A stretch of 64,000 nt of DNA from Palsa-872 sp036495195 (GTDB lineage Bacteria > Chloroflexota > Dormibacteria > Dormibacterales > Dormibacteraceae): contig DASXNH010000201.1 of the NCBI GenBank assembly GCA_036495195.1, forward strand, positions 1 to 64,000, read 5' to 3'. The notes below the pieces were generated by a model. That model did not search any database and was not told the origin of the DNA. It saw nothing but the letters and a program-made list of their open reading frames with translations. Shown one piece after another: positions 33,081 to 42,358 of this stretch (position 1 is its first letter; every line of letters begins with the position of its first letter). A program made the translations under genes and the position numbers.

Positions 33081-34280
33081 ATGGAATCTGACGACGATCC
33101 ACGGTCTCGATCGAGCACCTCGCGCATTCGGCGCACCCTGAGTCTTGGCGCGGTGTCACTTGTCACCCTGGCCACCGCGGGCATGATGTACCTGTACCCG
33201 AGCTGGGACTTCGGCACGGCCGCCGTGCATGTGACGACCCCGACCCTTGCTGCGTCCCGCCACCTGGCTGCTGTGGACTTCGTGACGCCGGCGACGGGCT
33301 GGGTGGTCGTGGAGAATCAACCGCACGATTTCCTCGTGCTCCGCACCTCGGACGCAGGCGTGACGTGGACACGCCAGCTTGCCGGGCCGGACCAAGCGGT
33401 CGGCGAATACCTGCGCTTCTTCGACGCCTCCAGAGGTGCGGTCGTCGTGCTTGGACACCACGCGTCCATTTACCGAACGGGCGATGGAGGCAACACGTGG
33501 GACCGGCAATCCTTGACGCATGCCGGCGGGGAGGTGCTGTCCGCGGATTTTGTCGATGCCGATCACGGCTGGCTGCTCGCCGAGGCATCGACCGAAGGCC
33601 AGGCGTTGCTGCGAACCGATGACGGAGGCAGAACGTGGTTGGGCCTGGGCAACCCTGTGGCCTATTCAGATTGGGCCTACCGCGTCGTCTTCTCCGATGC
33701 GCGCAATGGCTGGCTGTACAGCCAGTCGGCCGGACCTTATGCATACCGAAGCCACGACGGAGGTTCCAGCTGGCAGCGCGTCGTCTTGCCAGGGCCGGCC
33801 GGCGGCTGGCCGAAGGCGGATGGCGGACCGATATCGGTGGAGGCGCACCCAACCGAAGGCGCCGGGGTGAGGGTCACCGTCGTAATCGGGCCACCTGTTG
33901 CCGTGCCGTCGCCGGGAAGCCCGGTCTCACGTTCGGACCGCGCGCCCGCCAATCAGTTTCACCTGAGCTCGGTGGACGGCGGCCGGTCATGGAAGGCGTT
34001 CTCGATGCCGGCCAGTCAGGGCGCCATCGCTTACGTCGACGCGCTCAACTGGTGGTGGATCGGTTCGGGTGTGCAGGCGAAAACCACCGATGCCGGCGGC
34101 ACCTGGTCCCCAATCCGGACGCTACTGATACCGGCCCCGTTGCCGGAGTCGGTTCAGATCATCGACGCCACGCACACCTGGTTTGGGGCGATGGCGGGGG
34201 AGCGGCCGTTGGTGGAGGGCACCGATGACGGCGGAGTCAGTTGGACGATGTTCTTGCTCCCAGGTGACGGCGCGTATTAG
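33081..34280 (+). CDS. Membrane-anchored YCF48/BNR-repeat protein
   Basis: 399 residues with one N-terminal transmembrane anchor (LSLGAVSLVTLATAGMMYLY) and an outside domain. It holds repeated blades with the Asp-box/BNR pattern: GDGGNTWDRQ, DDGGRTWLGL, HDGGSSWQRV, VDGGRSWKAF, TDAGGTWSPI, DDGGVSWTMF. Alternating VDFVTPATGWVV and VDADHGWLL strands match the YCF48/HCF136-like seven-bladed propeller. Such proteins help assemble or recognise other proteins in the envelope; the partner is unknown. Confidence 0.8.
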   Translation: MESDDDPRSRSSTSRIRRTLSLGAVSLVTLATAGMMYLYPSWDFGTAAVHVTTPTLAASRHLAAVDFVTPATGWVVVENQPHDFLVLRTSDAGVTWTRQLAGPDQAVGEYLRFFDASRGAVVVLGHHASIYRTGDGGNTWDRQSLTHAGGEVLSADFVDADHGWLLAEASTEGQALLRTDDGGRTWLGLGNPVAYSDWAYRVVFSDARNGWLYSQSAGPYAYRSHDGGSSWQRVVLPGPAGGWPKADGGPISVEAHPTEGAGVRVTVVIGPPVAVPSPGSPVSRSDRAPANQFHLSSVDGGRSWKAFSMPASQGAIAYVDALNWWWIGSGVQAKTTDAGGTWSPIRTLLIPAPLPESVQIIDATHTWFGAMAGERPLVEGTDDGGVSWTMFLLPGDGAY

Positions 34281-34721
34281 CTAGGCCTTGACGTACGCGA
34301 TCAGGGCACGAGCCTCGGCGACGACCTTGCCATCGTCCTGTTCCACGCTCGCATCGCAGAACGCGAACCGCCGGGTGCGGTGGCGGACGGTTGCGCGCGC
34401 GAGCAGGCGTCCCGGTTTGCACGGCCGGTAGTAGTCGACTTTGAGGTCGGCGGTCGTGGTCGTCTCGCCATCTTCGGCAAGCGTGAAAGCGACTGACGCG
34501 AGCGCCTCGTCAGCGAGCGTCGCGATCGCGCCACCGTGCACGATCAAAGCACGGCCGGTCGGAAAGCCGTGGGCGTGCTCGGTCATGTTGCCTTCGAGGA
34601 CGAGACTGCCCGCCTTGACCTCGACCAGCTTGGTGCCGATATTCGCCAACATGCCGGTTGCGGCCCATTCCTTGTAGAGCGCGGGGAGCGCCTTGGTGCC
34701 ATACGGTTCGGGTTCGGGCAT
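34281..34721 (-). CDS. PaaI-family hotdog thioesterase
   Basis: 146 residues. Seen: GFPTGRALIVHGGAIATLAD (HGG active-site region), ADLKVDYYRPCKPGRLLARA and FAFCDASVEQDDGKVVAEA. This is the acyl-CoA thioesterase PaaI/YdiI type, hydrolysing small acyl- or aryl-CoA esters. It is divergent from the TIM-barrel gene. The acyl-CoA synthetase at 35713-37239 is the only nearby gene of matching chemistry. Confidence 0.85.
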   Translation of the reverse strand: MPEPEPYGTKALPALYKEWAATGMLANIGTKLVEVKAGSLVLEGNMTEHAHGFPTGRALIVHGGAIATLADEALASVAFTLAEDGETTTTADLKVDYYRPCKPGRLLARATVRHRTRRFAFCDASVEQDDGKVVAEARALIAYVKA

Positions 34722-34779
34722 GAGCGGACTCGAACCGTATCACTCGATCGTCCGAGCAGCAGAGGATACATAGGCGGGG

Positions 34780-34785
34780 TAATCT
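34780..34785 (+). promoter_or_regulatory. -10 box of the TIM-barrel isomerase gene
   Basis: TAATCT ends 7 bases before the GTG start at 34793, a leaderless arrangement without Shine-Dalgarno. Confidence 0.45.
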
Positions 34786-34792
34786 CTGCGCC

Positions 34793-35716
34793 GTGATCGC
34801 CCATACGCTCCCGCGGCTGTCGCGCAAGCCGCAAGGGCCGCGGATCGCCATGTCGCCCATCTCCTGGGGCATCAGCGATGCTCCTGGCTGGGGCCATCAG
34901 CTCGACGCCGAGCGTGTGCTGTCTGAAGCCGCTGCCGTTGGCGAAGGAGCAATCGAAGCCGGCCCGCCCGGATTTCTTCCTGACCGCAGCGACCTTGCCA
35001 AGCCGATCCTCAAGCGCCACCACCTTCGAGTGGTTGCCGGTCCGGCGCAAGCGATCCTGCATCACCAGGACATCGGAGGTCCCGAGCTTGCGTTTCTTGA
35101 CGGCCAAGCGAGCTGGCTCGCGGCCCTGGGAGCGGAAACATTGGTGCTGTCCGCAGTCCCTCCAAGAGAGGCCGGCCACAAGCACGGCATCGTTTTGTCC
35201 AGCACGGGCTGGGCCCATCTGCTGCACCTGATCGGGTCGGTCCAGCATGTCTGCTCGAGGCATAAGCTGCGTTTGGCGGTGCAGCCGCGCTATGGCAGCA
35301 TGATCCAGGGTCCTGCTGACATCGAGAGGTTGCTGGTGGGAACCGAGGCCGCCCTTTGCGTCGACGTCGGACAGCTCGTTCTCGTCGGAGCCGACCCGGT
35401 GGAGGTCCTCGAGCTGGCCGCGGGCCGCATCCAGCACGTGCACCTGAACGATATCGACGAAAAGGCCGCAGAGCAGGTACGCGAGTTCGGGCTCGACTAT
35501 GGGGAGGCGGTGTCGAAGGGCCTTTTCAAGCCCCTGGGAACGGGAGACGCCAGGGTGGATCGTGTGGTCGAGACACTGCGCAAGACCGGCTACCGAGGGT
35601 GGTATGCGCTCGAGCAGGACACCAGGCTGCCGTCAGCCGACGACCGGCCGCTGGGCATGATCAGCCGCTCTCTTCAGCACCTGCGGGAGCTGCTGGGCGC
35701 GCCCGTCACCGCCTAG
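34793..35716 (+). CDS. Sugar phosphate isomerase/epimerase-like TIM-barrel protein
   Basis: 307 residues of the AP-endonuclease-2/xylose-isomerase-like fold. Seen: SPISWGISDAPGWGHQLDAE, EAGPPGFLP, the metal-ligand strands ALCVDVGQLVLVGADPVEVL, HVHLNDIDEKAAEQV, FKPLGTGDARVDRVVETLRK and GWYALEQDTRLP. The opening and the DVGH/HVHLND pattern are closest to inosose dehydratase IolE-type proteins, but no other inositol genes are present. GTG start with a -10 box 7 bases upstream. Confidence 0.82.
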   Translation: MIAHTLPRLSRKPQGPRIAMSPISWGISDAPGWGHQLDAERVLSEAAAVGEGAIEAGPPGFLPDRSDLAKPILKRHHLRVVAGPAQAILHHQDIGGPELAFLDGQASWLAALGAETLVLSAVPPREAGHKHGIVLSSTGWAHLLHLIGSVQHVCSRHKLRLAVQPRYGSMIQGPADIERLLVGTEAALCVDVGQLVLVGADPVEVLELAAGRIQHVHLNDIDEKAAEQVREFGLDYGEAVSKGLFKPLGTGDARVDRVVETLRKTGYRGWYALEQDTRLPSADDRPLGMISRSLQHLRELLGAPVTA

Positions 35717-37239
35717 ATCTTCCGGCCGCTGGCTGCCCAGTAAGGTTCTCGGAGGCTTCGCTTCAACAGCTTGCCCGCGGCGTCCCGCGGCATGTTTTCG
35801 ACGAAATCGATGGACCTGGGCTTCTTGTAACCAGCGATCCGAGCCGAGGCGAACGCGATGAGCTCGTCGGCGCTGGCCTGTGCTCCCGGTCGCAGCTGTA
35901 TAACTGCTTTCACCGACTCGCCCCATTGAGCGTCCGGCACTCCGATCACCGCGACATCCATGACCGCCGGATGCGCATGAAGAGCCGCCTCAACCTCGGC
36001 GGGATAGATGTTCACGCCTCCCGAGATGACCATATCGACCTGACGATCGCAGATGAAGTAGTAACCATCAGCATCGCGATAGGCGATGTCGCCGACCGAG
36101 AAGAACCCCTCGCGCAGGCTTTTGCCGGTGGCGTCGGGCTGCCTGTAATACTCCGCCAGCCACGAGTTCCTGACCAGGAGCTCACCGGGCTCGCCGTCGG
36201 CCACATCGGCGCCGTCGGGCGCGACGAGACGGATCTCCTGGCCTGGCACGACCGTGCCGCAGGATCCGGGCTTGCGTAGCTGATCCTCAGGTCGCAGCAC
36301 AGTGTTGATCCCGGTCTCCGTGGCGCCATAGAATTCCCACAGCACCTGGCCAAATGCAGCCTCCGCTCTCTCCTTCAATGCGTGCGGGCAGGGTGCGGCC
36401 CCGAGCAGCAGCGCCCTCAGAGAGGAGACATCGCGCGGCCTTCGACTCTGTGCGTCCACGAGCCTCTGCAGCAGTGTCGGAGCCATGAAGCTCGTGGTCA
36501 CTCGATGCTGCGCGATCAGATCGAGCGCATCGTCCGCATCGAACTTGGGCTGCACCACCACCGTCGCACCGAGCAGCTGGTGCAGCGCAGTGAAAAGCGA
36601 CACCGCGCTGTGGTAGCCCGGGCCGCACATCAGGTGGATGTCCGAGTCGCTCAGCTCGAAGATTGAAATGACCTGGAGGATGTTTTCGACGTTGACGCCA
36701 TTCGGACGCCACGCCCCCTTCGGATGCCCGGTCGTGCCGGAGGTGTAGATCATCGAGGCGCCAAGAGCTCCGACCTCCGACTCGCTTGGCAGTTGGTCTG
36801 ACGCGCCAGCCATCAGCTGTTCGTATGCAAGCCAACCCGCCGGCGTGTGCCCGCTCAAACCGATGAAGCGTCGATCCCCCGCAAGCTCCCTTCGCGCTGC
36901 GTCAACAGCGTCGACGTGCTCGCGACCGCCGACCACGACGCCTGCGCCCGAGTCGTTGATGACGTACGCGATCTCGGAGCCTCGCAATCGATAGTTGACC
37001 GGCACGCCGACAAGACCAACCTTGCGAAGCCCGTTCGAGATCTCGAATCCCTCGACCGAGTTGAATGACATCACGGCGACCCTGTCCTGTGCCGCGCAGC
37101 CGAGGGCGCGGAAGACGTTCGCAGCCTGGTTGGCGCGGCGGTTGAGCGTGCCGAAATCGATACTTCTGTCGCCCGATATCAACGCCACGCGTCTCGGGCT
37201 GGCAACGGCGTGACGAGCGAGATAATCGATATCGGCCAT
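35713..37239 (-). CDS. Acyl-CoA synthetase (AMP-binding, ANL family)
   Basis: 508 residues. ATP motif MIYTSGTTGHPKGAWRP, the FYGATETG (A5) motif, DGYYFICDRQVDMVISGGVN (A7/A8) and the C-terminal Lys region KPRSIDFVENMPRDAAGKLL. It forms acyl-AMP then acyl-CoA from an unknown carboxylic acid; the family includes fatty-acid and aryl-CoA ligases. ATG 37239 is chosen since TACGAT sits 7 bases upstream; ATG 37248 would overlap that box. It is convergent with the TIM-barrel gene, overlapping four bases. Confidence 0.87.
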   Translation of the reverse strand: MADIDYLARHAVASPRRVALISGDRSIDFGTLNRRANQAANVFRALGCAAQDRVAVMSFNSVEGFEISNGLRKVGLVGVPVNYRLRGSEIAYVINDSGAGVVVGGREHVDAVDAARRELAGDRRFIGLSGHTPAGWLAYEQLMAGASDQLPSESEVGALGASMIYTSGTTGHPKGAWRPNGVNVENILQVISIFELSDSDIHLMCGPGYHSAVSLFTALHQLLGATVVVQPKFDADDALDLIAQHRVTTSFMAPTLLQRLVDAQSRRPRDVSSLRALLLGAAPCPHALKERAEAAFGQVLWEFYGATETGINTVLRPEDQLRKPGSCGTVVPGQEIRLVAPDGADVADGEPGELLVRNSWLAEYYRQPDATGKSLREGFFSVGDIAYRDADGYYFICDRQVDMVISGGVNIYPAEVEAALHAHPAVMDVAVIGVPDAQWGESVKAVIQLRPGAQASADELIAFASARIAGYKKPRSIDFVENMPRDAAGKLLKRSLREPYWAASGRKI

Positions 37240-37246
37240 CGCATCC

Positions 37247-37252
37247 ATCGTA
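37247..37252 (-). promoter_or_regulatory. -10 box of the acyl-CoA synthetase gene
   Basis: TACGAT on the minus strand lies 7 bases before ATG 37239. It decides between the two neighbouring in-frame ATG codons. Confidence 0.4.
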
Positions 37253-37340
37253 GGTCCAGGCCAGGGGCGCCGGGATCTGGCTGCGCAGGCGCGTCGCCTC
37301 CAGGGTGCCGCCCTCAAATGGTCGGCCTGCCGGCTTGGTA

Positions 37341-38747
37341 TCAGCCGCTACACAGCGTGTTTGAACCGAGACCGAACGTCGAGGCTGTCGCCGGGACGCT
37401 GCCCTTGATTACCACGCGATAGCGGCGGCATCCTCCCAGCAGCGCCCATGACGGCGACGGGGCCCAGTGATGAAACACAACCGTAGCTGCGATTGGCGGG
37501 TATTGCGCCAGGACACCCGGCGTCGCGTCGGTGATGGACGAGATCGGTGAAGGCTTGGTCGAGTCGAACTCCCAAAGGTAGATCTTGGTCAGGTAGCGGC
37601 CGGCGGCGCTGTCGGCAGCCGAGGGGAGCTTCGTCGCCTTGAGAATCCCATCCACCGCGGCCTGAGGCCCAGGCGCCGCCTTCACCGAGGCAAAGGTCTG
37701 GCCGGGGATCGGGCCGGACCAGTCGATCCCGGACACTCCACGCTTGCCGAGAAAAGCCTTTACGGGCGGGGTTCCGTCCTTCCCCGACGCTCGGTAGATC
37801 TGGATGCCTCCGCTCACCGCCATCGCAAGCAAGCTCGCGTCAGGACTCCAGGCCAGGGCATCAGCGTGAGGCAGCTTGGAGTTGACCGCCCGAGGTCCGG
37901 TCACAGGCGACGGCTTTACGGTCGAAGGCGTTGTCGCAGGGGAGCTGGTCTCGCCGGCGATGGGGACATTCACGTTGATCGGCTGGATCACGGGTCCGTG
38001 GTCAGGCCTGGAAACGGCGACGGTCATGCCGTCAGGACTGATTGCGATGGGGCCGTCGTCCGGGCCAAGCTTGAGCGGAAATGCGTGGAGCACGTTGGCG
38101 TCGAGGTTCAGCCAGTACCAGAGGCCGGTCGCGAAGGCGCGCACCGCGACCAATCCGCTGGCTCCCGGCGCTGCGCCCTGGGTGAACAGCGCGGCCTGGG
38201 TTGGCGGCTTCGTCATCACCTTGATCCCAGCCGAGGCCTTGGTCAGGTCGAGGGCGTCGACCTCGTAGCTCGTACAGCACCCCACTGTCAGCGCCAGGTA
38301 GTGGTCGCTGGCGACGATGCCGAAAGGGCCCTCGCTCTGGAAGTCGTACGACGCTGCGAGCGGGGCGATCGTCCCGGCGAAAGGGTCGAGGCGGAAAAGC
38401 CAGTCATATGGGACAACGCCGGCAGTGGTCCGGTGCTCGGCCGGCCGATCGTCGTGGATCGTGAAGTACAGGACGGGGTATGAAAGCCCTGGCGCCGGAG
38501 CCCAAACCGGCCCGGCGATCCTGAACGCGCCCCCTGCCGGCACTGGAGACACCAAAGTGGATTTGCCAGTGGACGGGTCGAGCACGCCGAGGCCGTTGCC
38601 GGCCGCGTAGGCGATCAGACCCTGGCCCAGGCCTCCTTCAACTGGGGACGGCGTGACTTCCGCCACCGGCGAGCCGCCGCTCGAGCAGGAGGCGGCAAGC
38701 AAGGCGAATACGGCCGCCAGGCCCAGTCTCTTGATCGCCACTGTCAT
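37341..38747 (-). CDS. Secreted propeller-like lipoprotein
   Basis: 468 residues. Lipoprotein signal AAVFALLAASCSSGG, then a Pro/Val linker and repeated strands with the WD/TolB flavour (GQGLIAYAAGNGLGVLDPST, DGPIAISPDGMTVAVSRPD, ADALAWSPDASLLAMAVSGG followed by IQIYRASG). A Pro/Thr/Ser-rich insert separates two groups of blades. No catalytic motif. The start is taken at ATG 38747, which gives a compact signal peptide. Function unknown. Confidence 0.75.
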   Translation of the reverse strand: MTVAIKRLGLAAVFALLAASCSSGGSPVAEVTPSPVEGGLGQGLIAYAAGNGLGVLDPSTGKSTLVSPVPAGGAFRIAGPVWAPAPGLSYPVLYFTIHDDRPAEHRTTAGVVPYDWLFRLDPFAGTIAPLAASYDFQSEGPFGIVASDHYLALTVGCCTSYEVDALDLTKASAGIKVMTKPPTQAALFTQGAAPGASGLVAVRAFATGLWYWLNLDANVLHAFPLKLGPDDGPIAISPDGMTVAVSRPDHGPVIQPINVNVPIAGETSSPATTPSTVKPSPVTGPRAVNSKLPHADALAWSPDASLLAMAVSGGIQIYRASGKDGTPPVKAFLGKRGVSGIDWSGPIPGQTFASVKAAPGPQAAVDGILKATKLPSAADSAAGRYLTKIYLWEFDSTKPSPISSITDATPGVLAQYPPIAATVVFHHWAPSPSWALLGGCRRYRVVIKGSVPATASTFGLGSNTLCSG

Positions 38748-38794
38748 CGCCACTGGTGTGTTACGCGAAATCCCCACAGAGCGTTACGTTTGAG

Positions 38795-39220
38795 ATGAGA
38801 TCCGTATTCGTTTTGATGCTGGCGGCGCTGTGCCTCATAGGCTGCGGCGCGGTGTCCGGCGGAGCCGCCCAGCCCTCCAGCAGCCCACCGGCCGGCCCAG
38901 GCGCCGGCTTCGACGTCACCGCCACGGAGAACACCCAGGCGGTCGCACTCCACGTCGGCCAGACGCTGGCGGTCGTGCTTCACGCGAGGCCTGGGATGGC
39001 CAACTGGAACAGGGTGCAATCGAGCGATCAGTCAGTGCTCCTACCGATCGTCAACCCGGCCGCGTCAGCGGCTCGCGGCGTGACCCTCGCGGCGTTCAAG
39101 GCCATCGCTCCGGGCAAGGCGCGGATCGACGCGATGGCGGCGCCCGACTGCTCGCCTGGCCTGGCCTGTCCCGCATACCTGATGGTGCTCACCATCGACG
39201 TGACGGTGACCCTCGGGTAA
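38795..39220 (+). CDS. Small secreted lipoprotein, chagasin-like or Ig-like
   Basis: 141 residues. Signal and lipobox MLAALCLIGCGAVSGG, then one beta-rich domain: VALHVGQTLAVVLHARPGMA, NWNRVQSSDQSVLLPIV, VTLAAFKAIAPGKARI. The order of strands (L-VGq-L-V-L, W, VL, F-A--pG-A) resembles chagasin-type cysteine-protease inhibitors (I42), but the inhibitory loops are not clear, so this stays tentative. Divergent from the propeller lipoprotein. Confidence 0.65.
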   Translation: MRSVFVLMLAALCLIGCGAVSGGAAQPSSSPPAGPGAGFDVTATENTQAVALHVGQTLAVVLHARPGMANWNRVQSSDQSVLLPIVNPAASAARGVTLAAFKAIAPGKARIDAMAAPDCSPGLACPAYLMVLTIDVTVTLG

Positions 39221-39229
39221 GAGAGGTCT

Positions 39230-39658
39230 CTACTGGCCCGACGCGTTGCGGATGGCCGAGGCGATGGCCTCCAGCTCCGCGCGGCTCCTGGTCTCCGTGT
39301 AGTCCCTGGGGAACGTGAGGCCGAATCCATCGTTCGGGTATCGCGGGATGACGTGAACGTGGAAATGCGGCACGTCTTGAAATGCGAGCTCACCATCAGC
39401 GACGAACAAGTTGACGCCGCCGGCGCCAAGTGAATCGCGGACGGTCTGGGCCATGTGGCGAGCGACCCGAAACGTACGCATCGCCGCCGTCTCGTTCACG
39501 TCTGACATCAACACAGCGTGCTCACGCGGGGCCACGATGATGTGCCCGTGAGTGATCGGCTGGATGTCCATGAAGGCGACGACGGTGTCGTCCTGGTGGA
39601 CAAAGGTGGCCGGCGAATCGCCTCGCATGATCTCGCAAAACACGCATTCGTCAGCCAT
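39230..39658 (-). CDS. HIT-family nucleotide hydrolase/transferase
   Basis: 142 residues. Seen: CVFCEIMRGDSPATFVHQDD, FMDIQPITHGHIIVAPREHA, the histidine triad HFHVHVIPRY. It is closest to the Hint/HinT-like branch acting on AMP-linked amines. CxxC near the N-terminus may hold zinc. It ends close to the lipoprotein gene, convergent. Confidence 0.9.
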   Translation of the reverse strand: MADECVFCEIMRGDSPATFVHQDDTVVAFMDIQPITHGHIIVAPREHAVLMSDVNETAAMRTFRVARHMAQTVRDSLGAGGVNLFVADGELAFQDVPHFHVHVIPRYPNDGFGLTFPRDYTETRSRAELEAIASAIRNASGQ

Positions 39659-39673
39659 GGGGCATGGCGAAGC

Positions 39674-42154
39674 TTAAAGCGGAGAGTCAGCCTCCGTGGG
39701 CGGTTGCACCCGAATCGGCGCCTTCGACGCCGCATCGGCATGCGTGTCTGGGATGGATACAGCCGGTTCGGGGCTCCCGTTGGACTTGACCTCGCCGTTG
39801 TCGTCGACGGTGGCTGTCACGAGGTCCGCATGCTCACCGGAGATGGCCTCGCCGTTGGTCGTGCCATCGGGACGCTGGCCGCGGCGGCGACGGCGAGCGC
39901 GGCGCTCGCCACGATGCGGCCGTGAAAGTCGCTGCACCTGAGACCTGATCCCAACTCGCTGGCAAGCGGTCACCACCGCGCCGACCCCGGCGACGAGGCC
40001 CTCCTGCTTGGCGTGCTCGAAGAGCGGTCCGAACAGCTCGGGGGCGCCGCCGATCACGGTCTTGGAGTCGCCGACGATGACGAGAAGCTTCTTGGCTCGC
40101 GAGATGGCCACGTTCACGCGGTTGGGGTCATTGAGGAATCCGATGGCAGCCCGGTCGTTCGAGCGTACGAGCGAGAGGATTACCGCATCGGATTCGCGAC
40201 CCTCGAACGCATCGACTGATTCGATGTCGTCCGGTGGCACGATGCCCTTGAGCGCCGATGAAAGCCGGTTCACCTGCGACGCGTACATCGCGATCACGGC
40301 GAGCTTCGCCTTGCGTACGCGGCGTCGGATGATCGACGTGATGTCCTTGCAGAGCGCCACCTCGAACTCGTTCGCAACGGATCGCTGAGCATCGCGGTAC
40401 TCGTCCTGCGCGCCCGTGTCGACCCAGACCAGCTCGCGATCGAACGGCCACGGCAGCGGCATGCGCTGATGGGGAGCTTCGTGAATGAGCTTGCCGTCGT
40501 AGAAGAGGTCTGAAACGACCCGGCCGATCGGCTCGCGCATCCGGTACTGCCGCGGCAGCATGATCTTTGAGCTGGCGGGCACCTTGTCCCAGATCCAGCC
40601 GTAGAAGCTGTCGTCCCTCACCATGTCGTCGAGTGGCTGTTCGACCATGAAGGTGGAGGCGGCCTCCTCCATAACGGGGGGCAGCTGCTTGAGGTCGCCG
40701 ATCATCACCCAGCGCTTGGCGAGAGGCATGAGCGCGAGCGCTTCGTTGGCGCGCACCTTGTTGGCCTCGTCGAGGATCAGCCAGTCGAAAACCTTGAATC
40801 GAAGCCGCGAGTCGATGGCGAGCCGGTTGCAGGTGCCGGCGACCAGGTTGTAAGGCTCGAGATCGTCTCCTTCGACGATCGTCGGCCGTAACCGGCGGGG
40901 CACCTTGCCAGGCTCTGCCACGCGTGCTTGACGCACGTGGGAGAACCCGAGCAGCCGTTCCTGGCCCGTGTCGACTGCGTCATTGGAGTGCGACGAAAGC
41001 AGGATCGTCGAGTTGGGGTTCCGCCCCAGGATTCGCCGGATCGATTCGACGATGGCGGTCGTCTTGCCGGTTCCGGGTGGCCCCTGGATTAGGTAGATCT
41101 GGCCGGGCCGCATGCCCATGACGCGTGCCACGGCTTCCGCCTGCTCTTCGTTGGGGTCCGGGAGGTGATGCGCCTTCTTGCCGTCCAGTGTCACCCGAGG
41201 CGGGCTGCCGAGCCATCCGGTGTCGGCGAGCTCTGCCGCGACCGCTCCCGTGCGCGGGCTGCCGATCTGCAGCTGCCGGATGACCGAGCGCTGCGCCTCG
41301 AACATCTCGACGCTCGCGGTCGGCAGCACGATTCCCTCGTCAGGCAATGGGTCGTACCGCCTGAAGCTGACCCACAAGTTGGAGCCCTGGATGCGGTCGA
41401 GGGACATGCCCCGGTACTCGGGGTAGCCCGCGGACCGCACGGTCAGCGAGTCGATGCCTCGATAGATCCGCCCCTCTGCGTCATCGACGAGATGGAGCAC
41501 AGCCCGCACGTACTCGCCACCACGCATGTCCTCCCCACATTCGGGGCAGTGGATGCTGCTGGCGGTGGGCACCTCAGCCTCGCACTTCGGGCATTCCATC
41601 CATTGTTCGGTGGCCTCGTAGCGCCTGACAGCCGCCTCGGCGAGCTTTTCGCGATAGTCACGCAGGTGCTCGATGAAACGCATGGTCGAGTCGAGGATCG
41701 GAAGCGTCTTGGCTTCCTCGCGGAGGACGATCGCGGTGAACCCTTCAAGGTCGCCGTCCCATTCCTTGACCAGGAGGAGCTCCTGGTAGCGAAGCCGGAG
41801 GCGGTTCTTCTCCATCTCGAATTCGCCGTCAAGGTCCTGCCAGTCGGTGATCTCGAGCGCAAGCCCCTGCGGAGTCCGACCCAGCCGGCCGGTCAGGAGC
41901 GTCTGCTTGACCTGGCCGACGAACTCGAGGGGCTTGTCGGGCTTGATGACGGTGTAGGTGCCGTCGATGCTCTTCTGCTCCTCGAGGACCTGACGCAGAA
42001 GCTCGGCCCCTCCGGCGGCTTCCAGGGCGGAAACCTTGAGGGCCGCGGGCGTGCCCGGGCGGACGCGGATGCCAAGCCGTCCGGCCTGGATCTCCTCGCC
42101 CGGTATGTCGGGGTTCCAGAGTGGGAGAACGTCGCCAGGGTTGGGCGTGCTCAT
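39674..42154 (-). CDS. SF1B (Upf1/DNA2-like) helicase with internal zinc ribbon
   Basis: 826 residues. A zinc ribbon MECPKCEAEVPTASSIHCPE lies around residues 170-190 within a long N-terminal part. The helicase core has Walker A IQGPPGTGKTTAIVESIRRI near 350, motif II DWLILDEANKVRANEALAL, motif III VMIGDLKQLPPV, and late motifs YRMREPIGRVV, DAFEGRESDAVILSLVRSN and NVAISRAKKLLVIVGD. The C-terminal 90 residues are basic then acidic and low-complexity. It is an ATP-driven RNA or DNA 5'-3' helicase; partner unknown. Single gene with no nuclease beside it. Confidence 0.87.
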   Translation of the reverse strand: MSTPNPGDVLPLWNPDIPGEEIQAGRLGIRVRPGTPAALKVSALEAAGGAELLRQVLEEQKSIDGTYTVIKPDKPLEFVGQVKQTLLTGRLGRTPQGLALEITDWQDLDGEFEMEKNRLRLRYQELLLVKEWDGDLEGFTAIVLREEAKTLPILDSTMRFIEHLRDYREKLAEAAVRRYEATEQWMECPKCEAEVPTASSIHCPECGEDMRGGEYVRAVLHLVDDAEGRIYRGIDSLTVRSAGYPEYRGMSLDRIQGSNLWVSFRRYDPLPDEGIVLPTASVEMFEAQRSVIRQLQIGSPRTGAVAAELADTGWLGSPPRVTLDGKKAHHLPDPNEEQAEAVARVMGMRPGQIYLIQGPPGTGKTTAIVESIRRILGRNPNSTILLSSHSNDAVDTGQERLLGFSHVRQARVAEPGKVPRRLRPTIVEGDDLEPYNLVAGTCNRLAIDSRLRFKVFDWLILDEANKVRANEALALMPLAKRWVMIGDLKQLPPVMEEAASTFMVEQPLDDMVRDDSFYGWIWDKVPASSKIMLPRQYRMREPIGRVVSDLFYDGKLIHEAPHQRMPLPWPFDRELVWVDTGAQDEYRDAQRSVANEFEVALCKDITSIIRRRVRKAKLAVIAMYASQVNRLSSALKGIVPPDDIESVDAFEGRESDAVILSLVRSNDRAAIGFLNDPNRVNVAISRAKKLLVIVGDSKTVIGGAPELFGPLFEHAKQEGLVAGVGAVVTACQRVGIRSQVQRLSRPHRGERRARRRRRGQRPDGTTNGEAISGEHADLVTATVDDNGEVKSNGSPEPAVSIPDTHADAASKAPIRVQPPTEADSPL

Positions 42155-42358
42155 TTACGCGGACCTAGAGGTTCGCCACAGGTTGGTTAGGCGTGAAAAT
42201 AGGAGTCACCTGAGTTCAAAAGGGGGTCCGCAGGCGGGACCAAGCACCCCAATGGGCAGGGTTTACGTTAGCACACGCTGCAGGCGTTAGATACCCACAC
42301 GTGCCGGGCTTAAACAGCAGCGGCGGCACTTCTTCCGGGTGATGCAAGATTTACCACC

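Noticed and set aside
42225..42241. GGTCC/GGACC hairpin in the gap before the mttB gene as an operator or riboswitch
   Set aside because: The stem is 5 bp with no conserved RNA signature and no match to the IclR-type palindrome. The 204-base gap shows no other structure I can support.
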